Part shown: positions 1 to 9,112 of the stretch, piece by piece
Position numbering within the stretch: the first letter of the stretch is position 1
Layout of the letters: every line of letters starts with the position of its first letter
NCBI GenBank assembly: GCA_028752905.1
Contig: JAQNBH010000062.1
Span: forward strand, 242,281-306,280
Direction of reading: 5' to 3'
DNA length: 64,000 bases
Source: Cladorhizidae sp. MBARI D1340-BT2
Lineage: Eukaryota > Porifera > Demospongiae > Poecilosclerida > Cladorhizidae
Translations under genes and position numbers: made by a program
The notes under the pieces: model-generated
The model's input: only the letters and a program-made list of their open reading frames with translations
Database searches by the model: none
What the model was told of the DNA's origin: nothing

Positions 1-170
1 CCCTAATTAACAAGACCAAAGTCCCAGATTTTGTCAACTGATAGAGAAGGCCCTTATCTGCAACATGTCAACAGATTATCAATAAATGTAGTGGTTTTTC
101 ACTGGCAGGCCACCGCTTTGGCAACTGGAAAACGCCAGGAAAGATCGCAAACCTTACCACTTCAAATCAC
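1..170. other. Near-invariant block of the monomer (shown in monomer 1)
   Basis: Across 71 copies I found only two differences in this interval: G27 to T in the monomer at 51929 and G104 to T in the terminal partial copy. The adjoining 150 bp varies at a dozen or more positions. The block is also more GC-rich than the rest of the monomer (73 of 170 against about 36% elsewhere). Selection for a bound protein, or simply recent conversion tracts covering this part, could explain it. Confidence 0.7.
98..147. other. GC-rich core with TGGC/GCCA dyads (shown in monomer 1)
   Basis: Within an otherwise AT-rich monomer this stretch holds TGGCAGGCCA (103-112), then TTGGC (118-122) and GCCAG (134-138) in inverted orientation with an 11-nt spacer. 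Three of the monomer's nine CpG dinucleotides lie here (114, 133, 146). The arrangement resembles a protein-binding site with dyad symmetry, but the spacing does not fit the usual NFI palindrome and it does not match the CENP-B box. Binding is inference only. Confidence 0.4.
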
Positions 171-289
171 CATAACTTGCTAATACTTAGAGTAATCAAA
201 ATTTTGGCACGTACAAAAGACAGATAATTAGAAGGGCTCTCCGGTGATATAAAAATTTTCTTTTTTGGGTAAAGTGTAGCAAAGTTATG
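171..289. repeat. Imperfect inverted repeat (shown in monomer 1)
   Basis: CATAACTTGCT (171-181) is the reverse complement of AGCAAAGTTATG (278-289) apart from one extra base. The self-complementary AAAATTTT at 198-205 sits opposite a second AAAATTTT at 252-259, with similar spacing on both sides (16 and 18 nt), so the two arms could pair over roughly 35-40 nt around a loop of about 46 nt. Type A copies keep the symmetry best. The type B and C diagnostic changes at 177, 204, 254, 256, 259 and 280 fall inside the arms and weaken the pairing, with no sign of compensation. Confidence 0.6.
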
Positions 290-299
290 AGCTTTACGG

Positions 300-327
300 C
301 AAAAAAGCAAGATTTTTGGGGGGGAAA
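300..327. other. A-tract / T-run / G-tract junction (shown in monomer 1)
   Basis: A short purine-rich stretch contains a six-A run, then five T, then a G run followed by A. The G run is either seven G plus three A or six G plus four A in different copies, which is a G324 to A substitution and leaves the length unchanged. The monomer at 30073 carries extra changes around 310-313. The run is a useful typing marker: type C copies nearly always have seven G, most A and B copies have six. Confidence 0.75.
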
Positions 328-357
328 TGAGAAACATATAGACCAAATTAGGGCAAA

Positions 358-450
358 TATCAAGATAGAGAACACATAATGAAACCTATCATTCGAATCA
401 TATCAAGTCCATTACAGTGAAGTGTGCAGAATATTATTATGGATGTTTGA
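358..450. repeat. Sub-repeat S1, X form (shown in monomer 1)
   Basis: This is the most complete X copy (93 bp), with both TCAAGTCCATTACAGTGAAG and the GGATGTTTG end. The hairpin seen in S3 and S5 is partly decayed here: only GATAG (364-368) and CTATC (386-390) still pair. It contains the ATTATT triplet that loses one ATT in type B monomers, and position 415 (C in A and B, G in C). TTCGAATC at 393-400 is a small palindrome-like core around a retained CpG. Confidence 0.8.
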
Positions 451-545
451 TATCAACAGAGAGCACAGGGAGAGACCTATCTTAATAGCTATATATCAAG
501 TTTATACAGTGAAGTGTGGAGAATCTATGAAGCTAACCTGTTTAG
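451..545. repeat. Sub-repeat S2, Y form (shown in monomer 1)
   Basis: This 95-bp Y copy carries ATAGCTAT (an 8-bp palindrome), ACAGTGAAGTGTGGAGAATC and GCTAACCTGTTTAGC (532-546), an imperfect version of the palindrome that is perfect at the end of S6. The monomers at 14584 and 19141 have G532 changed to A, and the one at 29161 has T539 changed to A, both within the palindrome. Confidence 0.8.
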
Positions 546-615
546 CATCAAGATAGAGAACACATAGAGAAACCTATCTTGTGATTCTATGTATGCAGAA
601 TATACGGATGTTTGG
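546..615. repeat. Sub-repeat S3, X form with internal deletion (shown in monomer 1)
   Basis: At 70 bp this is the shortest X copy. It lacks the TCAAGT...CAGTGAAGTGTG segment found in S1 and S5, so an old internal deletion is likely. It has a hairpin, CAAGATAG (549-556) with CTATCTTG (574-581), 8-bp perfect arms and a 17-nt loop. Variant sites include 569 (G to A in the monomers at 11848, 16408, 20965, 22786 and 25519) and the 2-bp loss in the two 910-bp copies. Confidence 0.8.
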
Positions 616-710
616 TATCAAGAGAGAGAACAGAGAGAGGCCTACCTTTAGAGCTATATATCAAGTCTATTCAGTGAAGTGTGGAGAATCTATGAAGCTA
701 ACATGTTTAG
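616..710. repeat. Sub-repeat S4, Y form (shown in monomer 1)
   Basis: This 95-bp Y copy has a long GA-rich opening, CTATATATCAAGTCTATTCAG, and ends with GCTAACATGTTTAGC (697-711), one A short of the perfect palindrome in S6. The three 908-bp monomers have lost one base here (GTGGAGAATC to GTGGGAATC). C662 to T marks the monomers at 45554, 49196 and 61035. Confidence 0.8.
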
Positions 711-788
711 CTCAAGATAGAGAACACTGAGAGATACCTATCTTGCAAGTCCACTACAGTGAAGTGTGCAGAATATATGGATGTTTGG
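711..788. repeat. Sub-repeat S5, X form (shown in monomer 1)
   Basis: This 78-bp X copy keeps the CAAGTCCACTACAGTGAAG motif but is shorter than S1 between the hairpin and that motif. Hairpin arms CAAGATAG (713-720) and CTATCTTG (738-745) enclose a 17-nt loop, the same geometry as in S3. C737 to T occurs only in the monomers at 39178 and 54659. Confidence 0.8.
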
Positions 789-884
789 TATCAAGAGAGA
801 GCACTTAGAGAGTCCTATCTTAATAGCTATACATCAAGTCTATTCAGTGAAGTGTGGATAATCTACGAAGCTAAACATGTTTAG
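789..884. repeat. Sub-repeat S6, Y form (shown in monomer 1)
   Basis: This 96-bp Y copy carries ATAGCTAT, TCAAGTCTATTCAGTGAAG and a GTGGATAATCTACGAAG stretch where S2 and S4 have GTGGAGAATCTATGAAG. It ends in the perfect 16-bp palindrome at 870-885. A TCTATTCAG to TCTAGACAG change at 843-844 creates TCTAGA in ten monomers. Confidence 0.8.
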
Positions 885-885
885 C
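870..885. other. Perfect 16-bp palindrome GCTAAACATGTTTAGC (shown in monomer 1)
   Basis: The sequence equals its own reverse complement over 16 bases. It straddles the S6/S7 boundary, and related 15-base imperfect versions straddle S2/S3 (532-546) and S4/S5 (697-711). I saw the S6/S7 copy unchanged in every complete monomer. A homodimeric DNA-binding protein or a cruciform-prone site are possible roles; neither is shown by the sequence. Confidence 0.8.
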
Positions 886-912
886 ATCAAGTAAGAGTAC
901 AATTCATAACTG
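885..912. repeat. Sub-repeat S7, truncated X stub (shown in monomer 1)
   Basis: Only the CATCAAGTAAGAG opening of an X block remains, followed by TACAATTCATAACTG and then the non-repetitive part of the next monomer. This is the junction where the sub-repeat array was joined to part 1, and it is the same in every copy. Confidence 0.7.
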
Positions 913-1824
913 CCCTAATTAACAAGACCAAAGTCCCAGATTTTGTCAACTGATAGAGAAGGCCCTTATCTGCAACATGTCAACAGATTATCAATAAATG
1001 TAGTGGTTTTTCACTGGCAGGCCACCGCTTTGGCAACTGGAAAACGCCAGGAAAGATCGCAAACCTTACCACTTCAAATCACCATAACTTGCTAATACTT
1101 AGAGTAATCAAAATTTTGGCACGTACAAAAGACAGATAATTAGAAGGGCTCTCCGGTGATATAAAAATTTTCTTTTTTGGGTAAAGTGTAGCAAAGTTAT
1201 GAGCTTTACGGCAAAAAAGCAAGATTTTTGGGGGGGAAATGAGAAACATATAGACCAAATTAGGGCAAATATCAAGATAGAGAACACATAATGAAACCTA
1301 TCATTCGAATCATATCAAGTCCATTACAGTGAAGTGTGCAGAATATTATTATGGATGTTTGATATCAACAGAGAGCACAGGGAGAGACCTATCTTAATAG
1401 CTATATATCAAGTTTATACAGTGAAGTGTGGAGAATCTATGAAGCTAACCTGTTTAGCATCAAGATAGAGAACACATAGAGAAACCTATCTTGTGATTCT
1501 ATGTATGCAGAATATACGGATGTTTGGTATCAAGAGAGAGAACAGAGAGAGGCCTACCTTTAGAGCTATATATCAAGTCTATTCAGTGAAGTGTGGAGAA
1601 TCTATGAAGCTAACATGTTTAGCTCAAGATAGAGAACACTGAGAGATACCTATCTTGCAAGTCCACTACAGTGAAGTGTGCAGAATATATGGATGTTTGG
1701 TATCAAGAGAGAGCACTTAGAGAGTCCTATCTTAATAGCTATACATCAAGTCTATTCAGTGAAGTGTGGATAATCTACGAAGCTAAACATGTTTAGCATC
1801 AAGTAAGAGTACAATTCATAACTG
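913..1824. repeat. Monomer 2, type A, 912 bp
   Basis: No difference from monomer 1 found by eye, so probably a very recent tandem duplication. Confidence 0.97.
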
Positions 1825-2735
1825 CCCTAATTAACAAGACCAAAGTCCCAGATTTTGTCAACTGATAGAGAAGGCCCTTATCTGCAACATGTCAACAGAT
1901 TATCAATAAATGTAGTGGTTTTTCACTGGCAGGCCACCGCTTTGGCAACTGGAAAACGCCAGGAAAGATCGCAAACCTTACCACTTCAAATCACCATAAC
2001 TTGCTAATACTTAGAGTAATCAAAATTTTGGCACGTACAAAAGACAGATAATTAGAAGGGCTATCCGGTGATATAAAAATTTCTTTTTTGGGTAAAGTGT
2101 AGAAAAGTTATGAGCTTTACGGCAAAAAAGCAAGATTTTTGGGGGGGAAATGAGAAACATATAGACCAAATTAGGGCAAATATCAAGATAGAGAACACAT
2201 AATGAAACCTATCATTCGAATCATATCAAGTCCATTACAGTGAAGTGTGCAGAATATTATTATGGATGTTTGATATCAACAGAGAGCACAGGGAGAGACC
2301 TATCTTAATAGCTATATATCAAGTTTATACAGTGAAGTGTGGAGAATCTATGAAGCTAACCTGTTTAGCATCAAGATAGAGAACACATAGAGATACCTAT
2401 CTTGTGATTCTATGTATGCAGAATATACGGATGTTTGGTATCAAGAGAGAGAACAGAGAGAGGCCTACCTTTAGAGCTATATATCAAGTCTATTCAGTGA
2501 AGTGTGGAGAATCTATGAAGCTAACATGTTTAGCTCAAGATAGAGAACACTGAGAGATACCTATCTTGCAAGTCCACTACAGTGAAGTGTGCAGAATATA
2601 TGGATGTTTGGTATCAAGAGAGAGCACTTAGAGAGTCCTATCTTAATAGCTATACATCAAGTCTATTCAGTGAAGTGTGGATAATCTACGAAGCTAAACA
2701 TGTTTAGCATCAAGTAAGAGTACAATTCATAACTG
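1825..2735. repeat. Monomer 3, A-like, 911 bp
   Basis: A239 and A280, one base lost in the T run near 256-260, seven G, and AGATACC instead of AGAAACC in S3. Confidence 0.97.
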
Positions 2736-3647
2736 CCCTAATTAACAAGACCAAAGTCCCAGATTTTGTCAACTGATAGAGAAGGCCCTTATCTGCAACA
2801 TGTCAACAGATTATCAATAAATGTAGTGGTTTTTCACTGGCAGGCCACCGCTTTGGCAACTGGAAAACGCCAGGAAAGATCGCAAACCTTACCACTTCAA
2901 ATCACCATAACTTGCTAATACTTAGAGTAATCAAAATTTTGGCACGTACAAAAGACAGATAATTAGAAGGGCTCTCCGGTGATATAAAAATTTTCTTTTT
3001 TGGGTAAAGTGTAGCAAAGTTATGAGCTTTACGGCAAAAAAGCAAGATTTTTGGGGGGAAAATGAGAAACATATAGACCAAATTAGGGCAAATATCAAGA
3101 TAGAGAACACATAATGAAACCTATCATTCGAATCATATCAAGTCCATTACAGTGAAGTGTGCAGAATATTATTATGGATGTTTGATATCAACAGAGAGCA
3201 CAGGGAGAGACCTATCTTAATAGCTATATATCAAGTTTATACAGTGAAGTGTGGAGAATCTATGAAGCTAACCTGTTTAGCATCAAGATAGAGAACACAT
3301 AGAGAAACCTATCTTGTGATTCTATGTATGCAGAATATACGGATGTTTGGTATCAAGAGAGAGAACAGAGAGAGGCCTACCTTTAGAGCTATATATCAAG
3401 TCTATTCAGTGAAGTGTGGAGAATCTATGAAGCTAACATGTTTAGCTCAAGATAGAGAACACTGAGAGATACCTATCTTGCAAGTCCACTACAGTGAAGT
3501 GTGCAGAATATATGGATGTTTGGTATCAAGAGAGAGCACTTAGAGAGTCCTATCTTAATAGCTATACATCAAGTCTATTCAGTGAAGTGTGGATAATCTA
3601 CGAAGCTAAACATGTTTAGCATCAAGTAAGAGTACAATTCATAACTG
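2736..3647. repeat. Monomer 4, type A, 912 bp
   Basis: C239, C280, six G. Confidence 0.97.
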
Positions 3648-4559
3648 CCCTAATTAACAAGACCAAAGTCCCAGATTTTGTCAACTGATAGAGAAGGCCC
3701 TTATCTGCAACATGTCAACAGATTATCAATAAATGTAGTGGTTTTTCACTGGCAGGCCACCGCTTTGGCAACTGGAAAACGCCAGGAAAGATCGCAAACC
3801 TTACCACTTCAAATCACCATAACTTGCTAATACTTAGAGTAATCAAAATTTTGGCACGTACAAAAGACAGATAATTAGAAGGGCTATCCGGTGATATAAA
3901 AATTTTCTTTTTTGGGTAAAGTGTAGCAAAGTTATGAGCTTTACGGCAAAAAAGCAAGATTTTTGGGGGGAAAATGAGAAACATATAGACCAAATTAGGG
4001 CAAATATCAAGATAGAGAACACATAATGAAACCTATCATTCGAATCATATCAAGTCCATTACAGTGAAGTGTGCAGAATATTATTATGGATGTTTGATAT
4101 CAACAGAGAGCACAGGGAGAGACCTATCTTAATAGCTATATATCAAGTTTATACAGTGAAGTGTGGAGAATCTATGAAGCTAACCTGTTTAGCATCAAGA
4201 TAGAGAACACATAGAGAAACCTATCTTGTGATTCTATGTATGCAGAATATACGGATGTTTGGTATCAAGAGAGAGAACAGAGAGAGGCCTACCTTTAGAG
4301 CTATATATCAAGTCTATTCAGTGAAGTGTGGAGAATCTATGAAGCTAACATGTTTAGCTCAAGATAGAGAACACTGAGAGATACCTATCTTGCAAGTCCA
4401 CTACAGTGAAGTGTGCAGAATATATGGATGTTTGGTATCAAGAGAGAGCACTTAGAGAGTCCTATCTTAATAGCTATACATCAAGTCTATTCAGTGAAGT
4501 GTGGATAATCTACGAAGCTAAACATGTTTAGCATCAAGTAAGAGTACAATTCATAACTG
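3648..4559. repeat. Monomer 5, type A, 912 bp
   Basis: A239, C280, six G. Confidence 0.97.
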
Positions 4560-5471
4560 CCCTAATTAACAAGACCAAAGTCCCAGATTTTGTCAACTGA
4601 TAGAGAAGGCCCTTATCTGCAACATGTCAACAGATTATCAATAAATGTAGTGGTTTTTCACTGGCAGGCCACCGCTTTGGCAACTGGAAAACGCCAGGAA
4701 AGATCGCAAACCTTACCACTTCAAATCACCATAACTTGCTAATACTTAGAGTAATCAAAATTATGGCACGTACAAAAGACAGATAATTAGAAGGGCTATC
4801 CGGTGATATAAAAATTTCCTTTTTTGGATAAAGTGTAGAAAAGTTATGAGCTTTACGGCAAAAAAGCAAGATTTTTGGGGGGGAAATGAGAAACATATAG
4901 ACCAAATTAGGGCAAATATCAAGATAGAGAACACATAATGAAACCTATCATTCGAATCATATCAAGTCCATTAGAGTGAAGTGTGCAGAATATTATTATG
5001 GATGTTTGATATCAACAGAGAGCACAGGGAGAGACCTATCTTAATAGCTATATATCAAGTTTATACAGTGAAGTGTGGAGAATCTATGAAGCTAACCTGT
5101 TTAGCATCAAGATAGAGAACACATAGAGAAACCTATCTTGTGATTCTATGTATGCAGAATATACGGATGTTTGGTATCAAGAGAGAGAACAGAGAGAGGC
5201 CTACCTTTAGAGCTATATATCAAGTCTATTCAGTGAAGTGTGGAGAATCTATGAAGCTAACATGTTTAGCTCAAGATAGAGAACACTGAGAGATACCTAT
5301 CTTGCAAGTCCACTACAGTGAAGTGTGCAGAATATATGGATGTTTGGTATCAAGAGAGAGCACTTAGAGAGTCCTATCTTAATAGCTATACATCAAGTCT
5401 ATTCAGTGAAGTGTGGATAATCTACGAAGCTAAACATGTTTAGCATCAAGTAAGAGTACAATTCATAACTG
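4560..5471. repeat. Monomer 6, type C, 912 bp
   Basis: First type C copy, with A204, C259, A269, A280, seven G and G415. Confidence 0.97.
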
Positions 5472-6380
5472 CCCTAATTAACAAGACCAAAGTCCCAGAT
5501 TTTGTCAACTGATAGAGAAGGCCCTTATCTGCAACATGTCAACAGATTATCAATAAATGTAGTGGTTTTTCACTGGCAGGCCACCGCTTTGGCAACTGGA
5601 AAACGCCAGGAAAGATCGCAAACCTTACCACTTCAAATCACCATAACCTGCTAATACTTAGAGTAATCAAAATTTTGGCACGTACAAAAGACAGATAATT
5701 AGAAGGGCTCTCCGGTGATATAAATAATTTCTTTTTTGGGTAAAGTGTAGAAAAGTTATGAGCTTTACGGCAAAAAAGCAAGATTTTTGGGGGGGAAATG
5801 AGAAACATATAGACCAAATTAGGGCAAATATCAAGATAGAGAACACATAATGAAACCTATCATTCGAATCATATCAAGTCCATTACAGTGAAGTGTGCAG
5901 AATATTATGGATGTTTGATATCAACAGAGAGCACAGGGAGAGACCTATCTTAATAGCTATATATCAAGTTTATACAGTGAAGTGTGGAGAATCTATGAAG
6001 CTAACCTGTTTAGCATCAAGATAGAGAACACATAGAGAAACCTATCTTGTGATTCTATGTATGCAGAATATACGGATGTTTGGTATCAAGAGAGAGAACA
6101 GAGAGAGGCCTACCTTTAGAGCTATATATCAAGTCTATTCAGTGAAGTGTGGAGAATCTATGAAGCTAACATGTTTAGCTCAAGATAGAGAACACTGAGA
6201 GATACCTATCTTGCAAGTCCACTACAGTGAAGTGTGCAGAATATATGGATGTTTGGTATCAAGAGAGAGCACTTAGAGAGTCCTATCTTAATAGCTATAC
6301 ATCAAGTCTATTCAGTGAAGTGTGGATAATCTACGAAGCTAAACATGTTTAGCATCAAGTAAGAGTACAATTCATAACTG
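5472..6380. repeat. Monomer 7, type B, 909 bp
   Basis: First type B copy. Unusual for B in having seven G. Confidence 0.97.
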
Positions 6381-7292
6381 CCCTAATTAACAAGACCAAA
6401 GTCCCAGATTTTGTCAACTGATAGAGAAGGCCCTTATCTGCAACATGTCAACAGATTATCAATAAATGTAGTGGTTTTTCACTGGCAGGCCACCGCTTTG
6501 GCAACTGGAAAACGCCAGGAAAGATCGCAAACCTTACCACTTCAAATCACCATAACTTGCTAATACTTAGAGTACTCAAAATTTTGGCACGTACAAAAGA
6601 CAGATAATTAGAAGGGCTCTCCGGTGATATAAAAATTTTCTTTTTTCGGTAAAGTGTAGAAAAGTTATGAGCTTTACGGCAAAAAAGCAAGATTTTTGGG
6701 GGGAAAATGAGAAACATATAGACCAAATTAGGGCAAATATCAAGATAGAGAACACATAATGAAACCTATCATTCGAATCATATCAAGTCCATTACAGTGA
6801 AGTGTGCAGAATATTATTATGGATGTTTGATATCAACAGAGAGCACAGGGAGAGACCTATCTTAATAGCTATATATCAAGTTTATACAGTGAAGTGTGGA
6901 GAATCTATGAAGCTAACCTGTTTAGCATCAAGATAGAGAACACATAGAGAAACCTATCTTGTGATTCTATGTATGCAGAATATACGGATGTTTGGTATCA
7001 AGAGAGAGAACAGAGAGAGGCCTACCTTTAGAGCTATATATCAAGTCTATTCAGTGAAGTGTGGAGAATCTATGAAGCTAACATGTTTAGCTCAAGATAG
7101 AGAACACTGAGAGATACCTATCTTGCAAGTCCACTACAGTGAAGTGTGCAGAATATATGGATGTTTGGTATCAAGAGAGAGCACTTAGAGAGTCCTATCT
7201 TAATAGCTATACATCAAGTCTATTCAGTGAAGTGTGGATAATCTACGAAGCTAAACATGTTTAGCATCAAGTAAGAGTACAATTCATAACTG
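6381..7292. repeat. Monomer 8, A-like, 912 bp
   Basis: C195 (shared with monomers 10 and 13 and the terminal partial), private C267, and A280. Confidence 0.97.
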
Positions 7293-8201
7293 CCCTAATT
7301 AACAAGACCAAAGTCCCAGATTTTGTCAACTGATAGAGAAGGCCCTTATCTGCAACATGTCAACAGATTATCAATAAATGTAGTGGTTTTTCACTGGCAG
7401 GCCACCGCTTTGGCAACTGGAAAACGCCAGGAAAGATCGCAAACCTTACCACTTCAAATCACCATAACCTGCTAATACTTAGAGTAATCAAAATTTTGGC
7501 ACGTACAAAAGACAGATAATTAGAAGGGCTCTCCGGTGATATAAATAATTTCTTTTTTGGGTAAAGTGTAGAAAAGTTATGAGCTTTACGGCAAAAAAGC
7601 AAGATTTTTGGGGGGAAAATGAGAAACATATAGACCAAATTAGGGCAAATATCAAGATAGAGAACACATAATGAAACCTATCATTCGAATCATATCAAGT
7701 CCATTACAGTGAAGTGTGCAGAATATTATGGATGTTTGATATCAACAGAGAGCACAGGGAGAGACCTATCTTAATAGCTATATATCAAGTTTATACAGTG
7801 AAGTGTGGAGAATCTATGAAGCTAACCTGTTTAGCATCAAGATAGAGAACACATAGAGAAACCTATCTTGTGCTTCTATGTATGCAGAATATACGGATGT
7901 TTGGTATCAAGAGAGAGAACAGAGAGAGGCCTACCTTTAGAGCTATATATCAAGTCTATTCAGTGAAGTGTGGAGAATCTATGAAGCTAACATGTTTAGC
8001 TCAAGATAGAGAACACTGAGAGATACCTATCTTGCAAGTCCACTACAGTGAAGTGTGCAGAATATATGGATGTTTGGTATCAAGAGAGAGCACTTAGAGA
8101 GTCCTATCTTAATAGCTATACATCAAGTCTATTCAGTGAAGTGTGGATAATCTACGAAGCTAAACATGTTTAGCATCAAGTAAGAGTACAATTCATAACT
8201 G
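7293..8201. repeat. Monomer 9, type B, 909 bp
   Basis: Private A584 to C. Monomers 7-8 and 9-10 form a B plus C195-type pair repeated at 1821 bp. Confidence 0.97.
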
Positions 8202-9112
8202 CCCTAATTAACAAGACCAAAGTCCCAGATTTTGTCAACTGATAGAGAAGGCCCTTATCTGCAACATGTCAACAGATTATCAATAAATGTAGTGGTTTTT
8301 CACTGGCAGGCCACCGCTTTGGCAACTGGAAAACGCCAGGAAAGATCGCAAACCTTACCACTTCAAATCACCATAACTTGCTAATACTTAGAGTACTCAA
8401 AATTTTGGCACGTACAAAAGACAGATAATTAGAAGGGCTATCCGGTGATATAAAAATTTCTTTTTTGGGTAAAGTGTAGAAAAGTTATGAGCTTTACGGC
8501 AAAAAAGCAAGATTTTTGGGGGGAAAATGAGAAACATATAGACCAAATTAGGGCAAATATCAAGATAGAGAACACATAATGAAACCTATCATTCGAATCA
8601 TATCAAGTCCATTACAGTGAAGTGTGCAGAATATTATTATGGATGTTTGATATCAACAGAGAGCACAGGGAGAGACCTATCTTAATAGCTATATATCAAG
8701 TTTATACAGTGAAGTGTGGAGAATCTATGAAGCTAACCTGTTTAGCATCAAGATAGAGAACACATAGAGAAACCTATCTTGTGATTCTATGTATGCAGAA
8801 TATACGGATGTTTGGTATCAAGAGAGAGAACAGAGAGAGGCCTACCTTTAGAGCTATATATCAAGTCTATTCAGTGAAGTGTGGAGAATCTATGAAGCTA
8901 ACATGTTTAGCTCAAGATAGAGAACACTGAGAGATACCTATCTTGCAAGTCCACTACAGTGAAGTGTGCAGAATATATGGATGTTTGGTATCAAGAGAGA
9001 GCACTTAGAGAGTCCTATCTTAATAGCTATACATCAAGTCTATTCAGTGAAGTGTGGATAATCTACGAAGCTAAACATGTTTAGCATCAAGTAAGAGTAC
9101 AATTCATAACTG
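8202..9112. repeat. Monomer 10, A-like, 911 bp
   Basis: C195, A239, shortened T run, A280. Confidence 0.97.

Larger units (their letters stand above)
1..357. repeat. Monomer part 1: non-repetitive segment (shown in monomer 1)
   Basis: This 357-bp part of the monomer has no internal tandem copies. It contains, in order, a conserved block (1-170, about 43% GC), an imperfect inverted repeat (171-289) and an A/G-tract region (300-330). It contrasts with the rest of the monomer, which is built of short sub-repeats, so the 912-bp unit looks like a join of two sequences of different origin. The same layout occurs in all 70 copies. Confidence 0.85.
1..912. repeat. Monomer 1, type A, 912 bp
   Basis: Reference copy for all coordinates given within the monomer. 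It has C239, C280 and seven G. Confidence 0.97.
358..912. repeat. Monomer part 2: array of diverged ~95-bp sub-repeats, X-Y-X-Y-X-Y-x (shown in monomer 1)
   Basis: Seven blocks (93, 95, 70, 95, 78, 96 and 28 bp) each open with a variant of TATCAAG/CATCAAG. They then carry an AG-rich GAGA(A/G)CAC motif, a CCTATCTT-like motif and, in the complete ones, TCAAGT...CAGTGAAGTGTG. Odd blocks (X) continue GCAGAATAT...GGATGTTTG; even blocks (Y) continue GGAGAATCTATGAAGCTAAC...GTTTAG. The X-Y pair is therefore an older dimer of about 165-190 bp, present three times, before the whole 912-bp unit was amplified. Confidence 0.85.

Noticed and set aside
103..138. NFI binding palindrome (TTGGC N5 GCCAA).
   Set aside because: The TTGGC and GCCAG halves are 11 nt apart rather than 5, and TGGCAGGCCA has too short a spacer.
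110..145. CENP-B box.
   Set aside because: The GGAAAACG stretch resembles part of the box, but the TTCG and CGGG ends are missing and the spacing is wrong.
248..254. TATAAAA as a promoter element.
   Set aside because: Such a string is expected by chance in AT-rich DNA, it changes to TATAAAT in type B, and there is no initiator or transcript evidence.
1..912. Protein-coding repeat, because 912 and 909 bp are multiples of three and indels include a whole triplet.
   Set aside because: All six frames meet stop codons within the first 70 bp of each monomer, and 908-, 910- and 911-bp copies would shift the frame. The triplet indel is in a simple ATT repeat.
1..912. Window start as a true array boundary, because it begins exactly at the chosen monomer start.
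   Set aside because: The phase was chosen from the first base. Nothing in the sequence marks this position as an edge, and the preceding DNA is not visible.
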